Positions 63,472-64,000 of a stretch of DNA of 64,000 bases are shown piece after piece. Both the position numbers and the translations under genes were made by a program. Source of the DNA: Haliclystus octoradiatus (Eukaryota > Cnidaria > Staurozoa > Stauromedusae > Haliclystidae); the NCBI GenBank assembly GCA_916610825.1, contig OU744446.1, positions 5,607,309 to 5,671,308 of the forward strand, read 5' to 3'. How positions within the stretch are numbered: the stretch's first letter is position 1; each line of letters begins with the position of its first letter. The notes beneath the pieces are model-generated. The model made no database searches. It had not been told where the DNA came from and saw only the letters and a program-made list of their open reading frames with translations.

Positions 63472-64000
63472 TACTATTTGTTAGCGATACTTCAGGCATG
63501 ATGCTCGACGAGCTTACAACATCAGAAAAGTCTATGATTAGTCCCTTGGCAGGGACAGAACATGTGTCACACCAGTCTAATCAGTTAATTAATCAATCAC
63601 GTTGCTATTCCACGGGGGATGCGCATGCGGTATGCATCAATGCTGTCACCATCTATAATATTCATTAGCCTGACTTCAGATGCAATGCCTGACAAGCTTC
63701 GACATCAGATAGGTCTCAATTGCATATAAAATGGATATAGAAATGAAAAATAGGATCAGAAAACCATACACAATGTCATTTTGACATATTATGAATATAT
63801 TCTCAAAACACAGAAATAATTTTCAACAATGTCAAAAATGTGATTAGAATTATCAATAATTAGCAAAATGGTTCGACAAAATGTCCGTCCGCAAACCTCA
63901 ATGTTTTTAGATAAACATTTGAGTAGCTTTAATGAATAAAGAAGTAGAATCAACATTTATTTTTCATATTTTTCAAATGATTTTGCTTTATATCAAGCAT

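Overview
This is an AT-rich, intron-rich stretch of animal nuclear DNA. GT-AG introns, long introns full of small DNA transposons, tRNA-derived SINEs and an animal-only gene (laminin alpha) all point to a metazoan, probably an invertebrate. I cannot place it more closely from the sequence. Nearly all real coding sequence lies in short exons. I assembled these by matching splice sites and reading phase with recognisable protein families.

Layout. 1275-3910 (+): 3' part of RBM8A/Y14, an exon-junction-complex protein. 5062-6336 (+): a two-exon MCL-1-like BCL-2 family gene. 6337-13558: intergenic DNA with a 1.6 kb fold-back element and a 0.83 kb TIR element. 13559-16098 (+): SUB1/PC4, four exons. 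16365-25919 (-): SMN, ten exons, tail-to-tail with SUB1. 26370-43313 (+): HDAC3, 18 exons, head-to-head with SMN across about 450 bp. 43808-48394 (+): ABHD8-like hydrolase, five exons. 50629-63193 (-): C-terminal half of a laminin alpha chain (end of LG2 to LG5), continuing beyond the right edge.

The genes are mostly housekeeping and do not form one pathway. RBM8A and SMN both act in RNA metabolism (exon-junction complex, snRNP assembly). SUB1 and HDAC3 act in transcription and chromatin. SMN and HDAC3 probably share a bidirectional promoter.

Two things stand out. First, the SMN gene predicts two consecutive Tudor domains between the Gemin2-binding helix and the YG box, where SMN normally has one; the second lacks much of the methylarginine cage. 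Second, the introns and spacers are saturated with non-autonomous elements. The commonest is a palindromic family with ends like CCCCTGCGAAAAACAGTTC, built internally from iterated TTCATGAA palindromes and flanked by TA where the ends are intact; about twenty copies or relics are visible. One patch of the same motif has grown into a minisatellite inside a laminin intron. Other families include PIF/Harbinger-like, hAT-like and further TA-flanked elements, at least two tRNA-SINE families, and pieces of non-LTR reverse transcriptase.
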